Shown here: positions 44,840-55,467 of the stretch, piece after piece
How the letters are laid out: each line of letters opens with the position of its first letter
Position numbering within the stretch: position 1 is the first letter of the stretch
NCBI GenBank assembly: GCA_903995115.1
Contig: LR877152.1
Span: 558,001 to 622,000, forward strand
DNA: 64,000 nt
Direction of reading: 5' to 3'
Source of the DNA: Angomonas deanei
Taxonomy: Eukaryota > Euglenozoa > Kinetoplastea > Trypanosomatida > Trypanosomatidae
Notes under the pieces: model-generated
Databases searched by the model: none
Seen by the model: only the letters and a program-made list of their open reading frames with translations
Told to the model about the DNA's origin: nothing
Program-made: the position numbers and the translations under genes

Positions 44840-47800
44840 TCAAGGACAGTACACATAGGTATCCTCCTTCCGTTCAATAAACCCTTTACTCACCAGTGTC
44901 TCCAATACTTTCTTAATATCCGCCGTGTTCACCGACAAAAAGGGGAGCGCCGTTAACAACTGTTCCATCAGCTCCCCATGCGGCAACGTCTTCTTTTTTT
45001 TTAATAATTTTATCGTTTGCATTTCTAATTTAGATAGCACTTCTTTTTTCCGCTTGTGTTGTTGTTCTTCGGTTAATTCTTCCTTTTTGCTGTCCTGTCG
45101 ATGAAAGGCATCGCCGTGCGCGTCGTCGTCCATTTTCCCAGACAGACGGTGTAACACGCGTTTGCTGACAGGCGAGTGCGGGGCGGCACTTTCCTCGAAA
45201 TCAAAAAATTCATTGTAATCTTCTTGCGTATAAAATAAGTATTCCTTCGAGGCCTGGAACGTTTTTTCTTCCGTTTCGAAGAACTTGGAAGCGCTCGTGA
45301 GGTGATGGGGCTGAAAAATGGGTTGAGGAATGCGAATCTTTTTATTATTATTAGGATTGGCGTGTTGCTGGTGGAAGTTGGCGTTGATCTGTATACTATC
45401 CGAGGGGTGCAGCGTGCCGTCGCGGCTATTAGTTCGGATAAGCGTTAATAACTGAAACGAAGGATCGCACAGCCCCTCTAACGCGCTCACCAGCGTCGGC
45501 GTCCACACCTCTCCCTCATTATTGGAAGCAAACAAAGAAGAAACGAGTTCTCCAATCTTCACACTATTAGGATGATTCTTATTTTGTAAAAATAATTCTA
45601 ATCCACTCAAGAGCACAAACTGTAGCATCGTGCCACACACGACGGTTTCCGTGCTCGTTGGGGTTAGCTGTACTGCCATCTCCGCCGAGGATAAGTGCGG
45701 CTGCCACCGCAAGACACGCTTTTGATGTTTCGAAAAGTAAAACTGCTCCATTTTTTCCTTTTCCCGAAACAAACCCCGCAGCACCCCCGATAAATAATGA
45801 TTCTTATTTGGAAGGATGGACGGTGTGAGCTGCAGCGGTGTCTCGCTAAGCCCGTATGTAAAGAAATCTCGCCAGAATTCGTTATTGTCTGCTGTGGATG
45901 TCGTTTCTCCTTCCTTCTGGCAGTGCATGGCGATACGAGGTACATTCACTGCTTCTATAAAGCCGTCCTGCACCTTGCCACGCTCACTAAAGACAGAAAT
46001 GAGCGCTTGCTTATCCATCACACGCCAGTACCCGCTGGTGAGAAATACTAACTTCACCGGAATGGAGGAAGTGGTGTTGTTGGCCTCGCGCCACGCCTCG
46101 TACGCCTGCGTGAGGGGTTTCTCTCCTTTCCGGTCGTTTAGCATCCCTTCGTACTTGCTGGTGACGTCCGCCCCGCTAATCGTCTTGAGGCACTTGATGA
46201 AGTGCTCCTCCGCTACCAAGTGAATCTGACGAGCGGGGTTGAGCAGTCGGCGTGCCGTGTCGGCCCAGTACAAAATTTCAAAATAATGTTTCTGTGGGTG
46301 AAACGAAAATAATTTGGCAATGGTGTCTAAAATGGACTCGGCGCTCTCTTCATTATTATTATTATGATTATTATTATTATTATTGTTTTGTGCGAGACGC
46401 TCCGAGAATAATAAAATATCCCCCTTTTCTATTTTTCGTAGCGTGGCGTCTAGAAACAAGGCCAGTTGCGCACTGAGGGCGAAGGGTCGCTTAAACAAGG
46501 AATGCTGAATCGCCTCGTGTAGCTGTAACGTGAAGTGCCGCTCTTCCTCCATAAAACACTTTTCCACCGCCGTCTCCCCTACGTGTATTAAATACATTAA
46601 CAACTTGACGGTGAGGAAGGCATTGTTATCATCATTCTTCCTTGATGCCGCTGTCGTCCACGAGTACGTCTCGAATAAAATGAAAACTTTTCATTTCCAA
46701 AAACTCGCGAAACATCGTGGCTAATATTGTTTTGGTCGACGGCAGGGTGGAGAAGAATTTATAAATCAGCCGTAGCGTGTTGTAGTCTTGCTCCAAGTAC
46801 AGTAATACTTCTAGCTGTCCCCGGACGAGGGCGCCGCCTCTCTTTTCTACCAACTCCTCTTCCACAATTCGCTGTATCGTCTCGAAGGCGACACACGCCG
46901 CAAAACACGTCGCACACCGTCGCGCCTCCTCCGCTAGCTGATGTTGAATATAACGAAAATACACCACACAAGGGGTATTATTCGTAAATAAGGTTTCGCC
47001 GACTTGCTGATAATAGCGGCGATAAACCTCCTGGACGAGTGGCTGATACCGTCCTTGGTATTGGTGAATATCCAGCAAACACTGTGAGAAGCGGTGCAGC
47101 TGCTGTCGGCGTCGTTGGGTTGCTTGTGGCAACACCACTGTGGTATCTTTTTTAGCTTCACTGTTCTTGTGTTTCAAACGGTATAAAAGGATAACGATCC
47201 TCCACCACATAACAATACCCCACGGGACGCATAAAAGTATCGTCCTGACAGGCCTGACGGTCCAGCTCTAGCAAGGCGGGTGGATAGTAGGAGGGGCGCA
47301 AGACTTGCTGCAATAATGTCGTCGTCGGCTCATTATGGGCTTGCAAGTCTTCCTCTAATAAGGAAAGCGCACCGGTGGTGGCGGCATCGACTAGCGAGGG
47401 ATACTTCTCCAAGACCAACGTTAAACAGGCTTTTCCCAACTTTTGTAGGGAAAAGTAATGCGCGTAGTCGTCTTCACTTTTGTTTTCCTCCGTGTGTTCT
47501 TGATGGTAGGCGATGATACGCTGAAAAGTAGTGGATAACCAGTGGTTGTACCGACTCCACAACAGCGTTAGCTCGTTTATCACCTTCTGAAATCGACCAT
47601 AAAAATCTTGAATAACAAAAAAAGCACACCGGGCACTTTCGTCCCCTTTTTTATTATTCTGCTTGGAAAAAAACTCTGCGAGTAGTTTCGCCTCCTTCTG
47701 CAAATAGGCGTCCGCCGCCCGCAGTAGCTGTCGCTGTAAATAATAATAAAGATGACACGGGTACAGAAATTCTGTTCCCTTTCCAAACTGATCGGACTCC

Positions 47801-48261
47801 CTAAAATGATTCGTCTGTTCACCGTATGCTCTGTGATAGACCGCACACGCCTCCTCCAAGAAATTCAACGGCTCCTTTTCCTTTTCTATTCCTTCAGGAC
47901 TATTATTATCATGTTGAGAGAGTGGTGGTGCTAGCTGGGTAATAAACCGAATCGCCGCCGACACCGCCTGTGGACAGTACGGCCGCTCCATCCCATTATG
48001 TTCCTCCTCTTCCTTTTCATTTTCCTCCGACTCGATCGTGCTACTATTTTTCGAATGATTCAGGATGATCTGTAATCCCTCCTCCTCCGATACGTCATCT
48101 AGCACCTGCAGCAGCTGTTGTAGCATTTTCTTGAGACAGGCATCTTGTTTCACAAGAGAGGACTGTAGGCGGTCCTTGGCGGCGGCCTCCTGCTGAGGAT
48201 TAGGGGGTAGCAGGGAGATTTGTAGCGTGAGGGGCTTAATAGGAGTGAAGATGTAACTCAT
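44840..48261 (-). CDS. Cullin, two phase breaks
   Basis: Scaffold of a cullin-RING ubiquitin ligase. The start MSYIFTPIKPLTLQISLL was chosen because the 62 upstream in-frame codons are leader-like. N-terminal helical repeats occupy about 46640-48200. The cullin homology region follows: QLALFLDATLRK, SILDTIAKLF, YFEILYWADTARRLL, KYEGMLNDRKGEK, LVFLTSGYWRV, and FYFSKHQKRVLRWQPHLSSAEM. The last 65 residues are the winged-helix neddylation domain: EMQTIKLLKKKKTLPHGEL...DIKKVLETLVSKGFIERKEDTYVYCP, with the lysine cluster where NEDD8 is attached in this family. Phase changes occur near 47170 and near 46630, neither at an AAT tract. One Asn run (about 46345-46385) sits in a loop of the homology region. 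Confidence 0.85.
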
Positions 48262-48452
48262 TTGTGTTTGGATTACTGTATGGCTGTATACTTTTTTTTT
48301 TTTTTTTTTTGGATAAAAACGAAAGAGAGGGAAAAGAGGGATGTTTTTTATATAACAGCATATCCCATACAGTATCAACCATGGAAAAAGAAAGAACATG
48401 AAGAAAAAGAAGAAAAAAAATATATGTAGTATACAATAAAAAAACAAGAATA

Positions 48453-48629
48453 TTAAAATTCCAAATACCGTTCATCTCGTTTATCAAACGGTGTGGTCCG
48501 TCCCAGTAGTTTCAGCACCGCCTTGTATCCCTCCGCTCTTGCCATGGCATGCTGCTCTGCCGTCTGTGCCCGGCTGGCGGCCTCGGCGTAATCTAATATC
48601 AACTCCTCATTCGGATTAGTAGGTGTTTC

Positions 48630-48671
<42 letters not shown>

Positions 48672-50531
48672 GTTGATGTAGAATCTGATTTGAACTTCTT
48701 AGTAGGAGCAGCATGACCAGTCGGTACAGTATTATTATTATTATTATTATTATTAGTATTTCGTTTTCGTTTCTGTTCCTCTTCATCGCCCTCCGCCACG
48801 ACATCAATTAAGAAATCATCATTGTCAGAGGCACTGCCCTCACTATCTTCCTCCTCTATATCATTGGCGGTATGTCCTATCAGGAGAGAGCGGCCACCCT
48901 TTCCACTGTCTGTCGTCTCCTCCCGCAGCCGTCGGCGTGACACCACCGTCGAAATACTTAACGGCTTCTGGCCATCCCCAGAGACGTCGTTGATGTTTTT
49001 ATTATTGTAGAGGGAAGTACGCATGAAGGTGTCGATTTCTTTTAAACTGTGAAATCCGAGAGAAGCGGCGATACCCCCGGTGAGACTCTTTTTTTATGGG
49101 AATTACTATCCTTTTCGTTATCCTTGTTTTTGTCTTTTTCCTTTTCGTCCTCATCGTTGTCCTCGTCAGCGTCACCACCCTCCTCCAGTAAAGCAGCACT
49201 CTTCCCTGTGGTCTGCTGGGCGACCTCATAGTATTCATTCATCAACTGCCACAGTGGTTCCACCAGCTGTGTCTGCCAGTACCCATGAAACCGTGGCAGA
49301 AACGCCTCTCCTACTTCATCGTCTAATAATAGTGCCTTCGCGATCTCACGCATCGTGCTCGTCACATCGCCATCCTCTGAAATGGACAACAAGACCTCAT
49401 CCTTGACGGAGGGCACAAAAAAAGAAAATATTCTTCCGGTACGCCAAAGATATGACGAAGATAGAAGAGCGCGACGGCCCGCACCGTCCGCTGACTGTGT
49501 TTGACAAAATAGAGTAATAGTTCCTCCTCGGTCAGACGGTAGTGTAAGGCGAGACCCACGGCAATGAGGCACGGACTGGCATCACCGTCATTGTTGCGCA
49601 TCCCAACGTAGTGCACATGGGTTTCAATATAATGTAGCAAGGCCCGCAAGACGCGCTGCCGCTCCTCGGCGAGGGTTCTCACTTTATTCTCACTATCCGC
49701 CTGATTCATCTGTCGCAGGTGCTGGTCGTACTGGAGTAGCATTTGACTTTCCTGTTTTCCTTCCTTCAGTGCGGCTTGTAAGTCCTCATACAAAGCGCTA
49801 TCAAAGTTAAAACATTGTTTTATTTTCATACGTCGTTGATAAATCTCGGAAAGGGTTAGTCGGGTGGCGCGGGTGCTGTCGCGCACGTACGGGACGACCA
49901 GACAGCCTTGCCGGATGGCGGCGCTACCACTCTGAATAATCACCTCGTACACCTCGGAGGCCATCCGCGTGTCCGTCATGAAGAATAGAGCAGCCACATA
50001 CTTTGGAGGAATAATAGATGTGTTTAGTTCTCCGTTTGGTTGTTTTTCCTTTTCGTTTGCTAACGCCGTTTCTAGTGATAGGGCGAGGGACTGTGTTTGT
50101 TCTGCGGTGAGGGATGTTTTGGGTTTGGACTCTAACCACCGCAGCGTGCTGGGTGCACTGGGGACGATCGCCAATGAATTCTGCGGATTCGATTTTTTAT
50201 TCTTATTATTTTGATTATTATTCGCCGTAAAATAGTTTCTAAAACTGCTAGCCCCTTGTGAGCCGGGTGACGTGCTCTGTAAATGATTCAGCGACTTGTA
50301 CAGCTGCACGGGATTGTGGGTCTCGTAAAACTCGACCACCTCCTTCATCTCCCGGAGGGACGGAAACATATCCAGTCGTCGTTTCGTCTTGGGGGTGCAC
50401 AGTGGAAATAAAGAGGTTTGAATCTCTAACAAGAATTCCTCCCTGATGGTGTCGGCGTCTAACACGCCGTCTTGCGCTTCTGAGGGGATCAGCAGGACGA
50501 ACTCTGGTCCGCAAAAAATGTGGGTTTCCAT
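48453..50531 (-). CDS. PRP38-family splicing protein, four phase breaks
   Basis: The best-matching part is SPCLIAVGLALHYRLTEEEL, RTVRAVALFYLRHIFGVPEE, and, after a phase change at an A7/T7 run (49417-49423), FVPSVKDEVLLSISEDGDV, MREIAKALLLDDEVGEAFLPR. This follows the PRP38 pattern (CLL..L..L.LT, RA.G..YLR, LL...LPR). PRP38 is needed for spliceosome activation. About 290 residues of unrecognised, partly low-complexity sequence precede it (start METHIFCGPEFVLLIPSE). Another break at 49089-49095 leads into a Ser/acidic tail, and a third after a 14-unit AAT tract (48629-48670). The true ending, PTNPNEELILDYAEAASRA through TTPFDKRDERYLEF, is in that last frame and stops at 48453. Confidence 0.6.
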
Positions 50532-50800
50532 TTTCTATTTATTTAATTTTTTTTTTTTTTCGATTCTTAAAAAAAAAGGGGGGGGATAAAGGAGTTTTGT
50601 TTTCAACAAGTATAAAAACGTGTGAATGAGCTCCGGTTACACCAGCTACAAGAAAAAGAAAAATAGAAATTACAACTATATTATATATAAAAAAAAAATC
50701 AACCAGTATAGTTCATTATATCACATCAAAAAAAGAGAACAACAACAAATAGGAACAACGCCAAAAATAAATAAAATAAGTGCACATTCACTCTGACCAT

Positions 50801-51442
50801 TTAACCGCTCGGAGCGGTCTCCGCTGGCGCGTGAAACGGATATAACACCAACACACACCGCCGCAGCGAGGCCTGCAAGGCATCCCCACGCAACACGCCA
50901 TCCTTATTTAAATGATGCGTCGCTGGGGATAAGAGCAGCTCACACAGTCGAGGAATGCTAAACGGTGCCCACTGCAGCTGCGAGAGCTGATTCTTAATGT
51001 ATTTGTTCTCTTCTTCGAACTCGGCGACGGTGCCGGCGGGTGGGCTGGTCTTAGCGGCAGGAAGCGTAGAAAGATCCCCAGTGGTGTTGGAAGGACTGGT
51101 GTTATTATTATGGCTGCTGTTCAGCTTCGCTTCCTTCTGTTTCATATAACTATCGCAGTATGGTTTGTAGCTGTCTGCGGCGACTTGTAATACTTTTTCA
51201 AGGATGGCCGATAGTTTCGGTAGCTGCTCGGTGGTCCAGGTCGTCGCGTTGGGGGCGGTTTTGACAATATTTTGCTCCAAATCCGTTAGAAATTTCTTTT
51301 CCTCCGGCGTCAGGTTAAACTTTTCGTTCGCAGCCTGGATGGAGCTGCCGTTGGAGGTCACATTGTTTCTAGACTGCGACCGGGTGCTGTTCGTTTTTTC
51401 TATTTCTATCGGGGGACGAGGGACGGCCTTCTTAGGGGGCAT
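50801..51442 (-). CDS. PPP4R2: PPP4R2-like protein phosphatase 4 regulatory subunit
   Basis: 213 residues, intact, start MPPKKAVPRPPIEIE. The family signature is at residues 160-205: QWAPFSIPRLCELLLSPATH followed by NKDGVLRGDALQASLRRCVLVLYP, matching the PFTIQRLCELL...K..RALEK.V.VVST pattern of PPP4R2. A helical segment (EEKKFLTDLEQNIVKTAP, WTTEQLPKLSAILEKVL) precedes it, as in the family. PPP4R2 targets the PP4 catalytic subunit, for instance in DNA repair and splicing-complex maturation. The first 40 residues are basic and disordered. It sits two genes from a PP2A-type catalytic subunit, with RPB10 between. No PP4 catalytic gene is in the window. Confidence 0.7.
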   Translation of the reverse strand: MPPKKAVPRPPIEIEKTNSTRSQSRNNVTSNGSSIQAANEKFNLTPEEKKFLTDLEQNIVKTAPNATTWTTEQLPKLSAILEKVLQVAADSYKPYCDSYMKQKEAKLNSSHNNNTSPSNTTGDLSTLPAAKTSPPAGTVAEFEEENKYIKNQLSQLQWAPFSIPRLCELLLSPATHHLNKDGVLRGDALQASLRRCVLVLYPFHAPAETAPSG

Positions 51443-51641
51443 TTTTTATGAAAGTGTGTATGATGATGATGATTACTAGGGATAAGAAACGAGGGAGAGA
51501 CAAGTAGCGTGTAGTATAAAAAGTATATATCTTATCCATTCACTCAAACGCAATTCTTTCTTTTTAAACATCAACCATAATAAAATATTTATATATTAAG
51601 CGCGTTGATTATTCATTAAGAATGATATGATTATATATATA

Positions 51642-51887
51642 TTACTGCATACCCCCAGCTGGTGCCGTATACGCAGGGCTGGTCCCCACCACAGCGACGC
51701 TATACGGAATTAAGTCATCGGTCAGTTCAATATGACTCAGCAACATGCGGCGACAGCAGTAGCGGGTGAGCTGCAGGGCGTCCAGCGCCTCCGCCTCGGT
51801 GTAATCCTCGTCTAAGAGCTGCCGGTACTGGTCGTAGAGGTTACCGACCACCTTACCGCAGGAGTAGCACCGCACGGGGATGATCAT
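51642..51887 (-). CDS. RPB10: RNA polymerase subunit RPB10 (RPABC5)
   Basis: 81 residues, intact. A small subunit shared by RNA polymerases I, II and III. The hallmark start [16 protein letters not shown] and the [27 protein letters not shown] core are both present. The four zinc ligands are C7, C10, C44 and C45. The family is normally about 65-70 residues; here about 15 extra residues ([15 protein letters not shown]) follow the core. The likely splice acceptor is AG at 51928-51929 after a pyrimidine-rich stretch at 51936-51965, giving a 40-base A-rich leader. Confidence 0.95.
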   Translation of the reverse strand: MIIPVRCYSCGKVVGNLYDQYRQLLDEDYTEAEALDALQLTRYCCRRMLLSHIELTDDLIPYSVAVVGTSPAYTAPAGGMQ

Positions 51888-52243
51888 TGTATATGGGTTG
51901 GAAAAGTTTTTATTACTTTTATTTTACCTTTTTTTGGCGTGTGAAAGAAAAAAAAGAGAGATGGCAGTATTTTTGTTGCTTTATTCAGTTGATAAAAAGT
52001 GACTTTTCGAAAAATATATGTTTTTAATTTTATTGTTTTCTTTGCTTTTGGGAAAGTGGAAACAATGGGAAAGGACAAACACTCTTGCGTGCGGGTGTGT
52101 ATAACACGGCTTCGTTTCTGATTTCTAACGTTAGCTTTTCTTTTTTTATTGTTATTTCTATTTCTATATGCAATGTCACCAATATGATTATGATTAACGA
52201 TTATTTAAGAGAAGAAACAACCTTCTCCCTTTTTTTTATTTTT
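51888..52243 (-). other. Spacer between PP2A and RPB10 (356 bases)
   Basis: In the sense direction it holds the PP2A 3' untranslated region and then the RPB10 pyrimidine tract, acceptor (51928-51929) and leader. I see no gene or structured RNA in it. Confidence 0.5.
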
Positions 52244-53173
52244 TTACAAGAAGTAGTCCGGTGTTTTCTTCGACACCTGTGCCTCCCCCCGTCGCGGCGC
52301 CGGGTCAAACTGAAAAAAGCACTTATTCATATGCTCGTCGAGCTCCAACAAACCCGCTAAATTACCACACCGATAACAATAATTGGGGGCAGAAAAGATG
52401 GTGACCAACTTTTCTTGATGTGTCCAGGAATATCCGTCCATGACAAGCTGATGGGCCCGCGCGATCGACTTGAGGCCATTGTTGTGGCAGAACTGCTCGG
52501 TGATGTCGCCGCCGAAGGTAAACCCCGCCCCCCGTGGACTGACCCCCCAGCCGTCCCTATCCTCCGGGTCGCTCCAGAGCAAGTCACACATCGGCCCCTC
52601 ATGCGGCACCTCCTGCACCCGCTCTAAACTTCGAATATGAGAGAGCGCGTCTAGCGTGGGGGAGAGCCCACCATGTAGGCAGAATATTTCATTCTCGACG
52701 ACGGCCGTGAGGGGTAAGTAATCAAATAAGTCGGTGAAGAGTTTCCACACGTTGGCGCTACCGTACTTGCGGACACACTCGTCATAAAAACCATACACCT
52801 GCGTAATCTGACGGGACTCGTGATTACCGCGAAGAATGTGCAGCCGCTCCGGGTAGCGTATCTTGTACAACAACAAGAGGGTCACCGTCTCCACGCTGTA
52901 GTACCCTCGGTCGACGTAGTCCCCCATGAAGAGGTAATTGGTGTCAGGGGGTAGGCCGCCAATCTTGAGCAACTCCAGCAAGTCGTGGAACTGGCCGTGG
53001 ACGTCGCCGCAGACCGTGACGGGGGCGCGTACGTTATGCACATTACTCTCTTTTTGTAACACTTCCTTTCCCTTCTCGCAGACCTGCGCCACTTGCTGCT
53101 CCGTGAGGGGTTTGCACTGGAAGACGTGGGCGATCATGGCCTCTACATCGAACTTGGAAGGAATACCAGCCAT
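52244..53173 (-). CDS. PP2Ac: Serine/threonine phosphatase PP2A catalytic subunit
   Basis: 309 residues, intact, the normal length of PP2A catalytic subunits. The metal-binding motifs are all present: GDVHG at 56-60, GDYVDRG at 84-90, RGNHE at 115-119, and later histidines in CLHGG and RAHQ. The C-terminus ends KKTPDYFL, the conserved tail of PP2A that is carboxymethylated on its last leucine and phosphorylated on Tyr/Thr in other eukaryotes. That separates it from PP4 and PP6, whose tails differ. The N-terminal 20 residues ([20 protein letters not shown]) are unlike the animal form but of the usual length. A 15-base T run in the sense direction lies just 10 bases before the start. Confidence 0.93.
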   Translation of the reverse strand: MAGIPSKFDVEAMIAHVFQCKPLTEQQVAQVCEKGKEVLQKESNVHNVRAPVTVCGDVHGQFHDLLELLKIGGLPPDTNYLFMGDYVDRGYYSVETVTLLLLYKIRYPERLHILRGNHESRQITQVYGFYDECVRKYGSANVWKLFTDLFDYLPLTAVVENEIFCLHGGLSPTLDALSHIRSLERVQEVPHEGPMCDLLWSDPEDRDGWGVSPRGAGFTFGGDITEQFCHNNGLKSIARAHQLVMDGYSWTHQEKLVTIFSAPNYCYRCGNLAGLLELDEHMNKCFFQFDPAPRRGEAQVSKKTPDYFL

Positions 53174-53428
53174 CGAATATTTAAAAAAAAAAAAAAAACT
53201 ATATACTCTATTATTTTTTTAATTCTATATCGAAAAAAAAAAGAGGGTATAATGAAGAATGTGTATCCACTCAGCTTTTAAAAAAAAAATGGTCATTCTT
53301 TGTTTGTTTGTTTTTTTATCTGAAAAACAAAGATGTATAAAGGTAAACGATAACAGCGATAAATGCAACGAAACGACGCATAAAATGTACATTTTTATGT
53401 ATTCTCTCATAAATAAAAAAAAAAACGT

Positions 53429-54142
53429 TTAACTCACCGTCACATCGGACGCCTTCGTCACGTTACTATTATTGTTATTATTGAGAGAGCGAAGGTTGGC
53501 GCGCCAGTTCAGCCCACCGCCACGGACGTTACTTCTGAATTCCTGTTGCTGGGGATCTAGCGCAGACTCGCTATGCGGCGTTTCCGCGGTGGAGGTCAGA
53601 CCAGACTGGTTATACGACAAGGAACTTCTATTATGATGATGATGAGAATCAGAAAACAGCGTACCCCCACGGCGCAACGCGGTTTGTTTCTTCTGAAATT
53701 GTCGTTTGATCAGCGCGATTAAAAAGGGAATGCGGCGCTCCAGGATAATAGTACTTCCCGCGTAAGATGTATTGTGTTTACGTCTGCTGTGTTGATAATA
53801 CTTGTGGTACTCCATCACGACCTCCTCCACGTCGAGCACTAGCGCGTTAAATATGGAAAACAAAATGAGAAGAATGGACACAATCAGATAAAAGATGGCG
53901 GCGTTACGGCAGACGTTTGCTTTTTCTTCCACCTCCCAACCGTGTTTGGCGGACAGCACTAAAAAGGTAAAACTTTTCTTTTTGTTTGTAATAATTTTAG
54001 TCGTTTCCTTCCCCACCTTGTACGTGTGGACGCTCTCGTCGTGGATGGAGTTTTCGGTGAGGAGACCCATAAAAATAAACAATAACATGGAGCAAATAAA
54101 GAGGTACGGACCGCACCAGTGGAGACACTGGAAGACGAGCAT
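53429..54142 (-). CDS. Two-transmembrane protein, unknown function
   Basis: 237 residues from the ATG at 54142 (MLVFQCLHWCGPYLFICSM). Two strongly hydrophobic segments, at about residues 10-30 (GPYLFICSMLLFIFMGLL) and 82-107 (AAIFYLIVSILLILFSIFNALV), enclose a polar loop with a KVGKETTKIITNKKK basic stretch. The remaining 130 residues form a basic then Ser/Asn-rich soluble tail with a His run. The arrangement predicts an integral membrane protein with a long tail on one side. I do not recognise the family. The upstream start at 54232 was rejected because its extension is a poly-Lys shadow of the leader. A 14-base A-rich run precedes the ATG in sense. Confidence 0.7.
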   Translation of the reverse strand: MLVFQCLHWCGPYLFICSMLLFIFMGLLTENSIHDESVHTYKVGKETTKIITNKKKSFTFLVLSAKHGWEVEEKANVCRNAAIFYLIVSILLILFSIFNALVLDVEEVVMEYHKYYQHSRRKHNTSYAGSTIILERRIPFLIALIKRQFQKKQTALRRGGTLFSDSHHHHNRSSLSYNQSGLTSTAETPHSESALDPQQQEFRSNVRGGGLNWRANLRSLNNNNNSNVTKASDVTVS

Positions 54143-54612
54143 TATTTTGTTGTTGCTGTTTTTTTTTTTTTTCTTTTTTGGTCTGTAATGAATGCTTTGT
54201 GAAGGAGAGATGCCCCGTGTGTGGTACGACACGAGCGCTGTAAATGAAAAAAAAAAGAGAGAAAGAAAGTTTAACGAAGATGATCCTCTAACTACACAAG
54301 AGAAAAATAAAAGAAAAAAAGAACTCGTTCACGTTTCGTTGGTCATTGTTAGGGATTGTTTTTTTTAAAGAAGTAATATATATTTGTCCAGCAACACAAA
54401 GAAACTACGGCGATTTGTCTTCCGAGAAAAAAAGGAAATTAAAAATAAACAAAAAAAAAACGCTTAAAGAACCGAAGAGTGATTTGGCGAATAAAGCACA
54501 AAAAGAAAAAGAAAAGAAAAAAGTTAATCATTCTTTGGCGAGTTTTTTTTTTTTTTTTTTGCATGTGTGTAAGACAGAAAAAAAAAATGCATTTCTTTTT
54601 TTTTTCCCCTCC
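54143..54612 (-). other. Spacer between the PLAC8 and two-TM genes (470 bases)
   Basis: No gene seen. In the sense direction it contains the PLAC8 3' untranslated region with several A/T homopolymers. A pyrimidine tract (54247-54268) is followed by AG at 54238-54239, giving a 95-base leader for the two-TM gene. Confidence 0.5.
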
Positions 54613-55248
54613 TCACACCATATTCGTCACGACAGGACCATTGGAGTGAGACTCCTCCGGAGGGAAGACCACATACGGCATGTACTCCCCTCTCTCGCGT
54701 ACCTCCTGCTGCATCTGACACAAGACACACGCCGCACAGCACCACGACAACAAAAAGTCGGACACCTCCTCGGAGCAGCAGGTGATCTCCTTGCTCATGA
54801 TGCGGTCCTCCTCCTCGAGGGGGAGGCGTGGCTGCAGGTTGTGGACTTGATGAATGTTGTACCGCTCGCGTAGACGGCGGCGGATGAAGTAGAGGGCGAC
54901 CGAAAAGATGGTTCTGGAAACGATCGAGTAAGCCGGGACGAGGACACCGACCGTCTCACAGCAGATGAGACCGAGGCAGAGGGGGTAGTGTAGGCCGTCG
55001 CAGCAAGTCTTCTCTTCCGGGGCTGGCTGAGGGGGGTTGAAGGCCACATTGTACGTTTGAGAAATGGCACACTCGGCACAGCAGAAGACGTCCATGGCGG
55101 ACAGGAAGCCATGGTCGCAGCAGTCGCACAGGCCGTTGCCCCACGCCTGAGGGTCCGCGTATTGGGAATAGTTCGGCACGTTCACGCTCGCCACGTACGG
55201 CTCCGGGGCACCCTTCTTGACCTCGTCAAACTGTGGTTTACCATCCAT
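54613..55248 (-). CDS. PLAC8-family Cys-rich protein
   Basis: 211 residues from MDGKPQFDEVKKGAPEP; the ATG at 55248 was preferred to upstream in-frame codons that are hydrophobic leader sequence. The PLAC8 pattern is clear: WGNGLCDCCDHGFLSAMDVFCCAECAISQTYN near residues 35-65, a hydrophobic CLGLICCETVGVLVPAYS and a second Cys block, VSDFLLSWCCAACVLCQMQQEV, near residue 180. Family members are membrane-associated Cys-rich proteins (plant cadmium-resistance, fruit-weight regulators, animal PLAC8). Between the blocks lies a charged loop of about 60 residues with RRRLRER. Role in protists unknown; placement at a cell membrane is inferred from the family. Confidence 0.8.
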   Translation of the reverse strand: MDGKPQFDEVKKGAPEPYVASVNVPNYSQYADPQAWGNGLCDCCDHGFLSAMDVFCCAECAISQTYNVAFNPPQPAPEEKTCCDGLHYPLCLGLICCETVGVLVPAYSIVSRTIFSVALYFIRRRLRERYNIHQVHNLQPRLPLEEEDRIMSKEITCCSEEVSDFLLSWCCAACVLCQMQQEVRERGEYMPYVVFPPEESHSNGPVVTNMV

Positions 55249-55467
55249 GATGAAAAAAAAAAAGTTTAGAAAATTTAAAAAGTGTAAATAACGATAGCGG
55301 TATAACTGAAGAATGGAAAAAGTGAAGAGGGAAGGAGGTGGTGTCCTCTGAAATAGTATACACGAAGAAAGAAAAAAAAAAAAACTGAAATAAGGGGGAA
55401 AACAGACTATGTTCACGCAATGAAGCAGACGCACATAAATCATAACACAAGTCGTTGTTGTTTTTTC

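Noticed and set aside
49042-49400. A separate acidic protein gene downstream of PRP38
   Set aside because: It is the continuation of the PRP38-family gene in another phase after homopolymer breaks; no splice region lies between.
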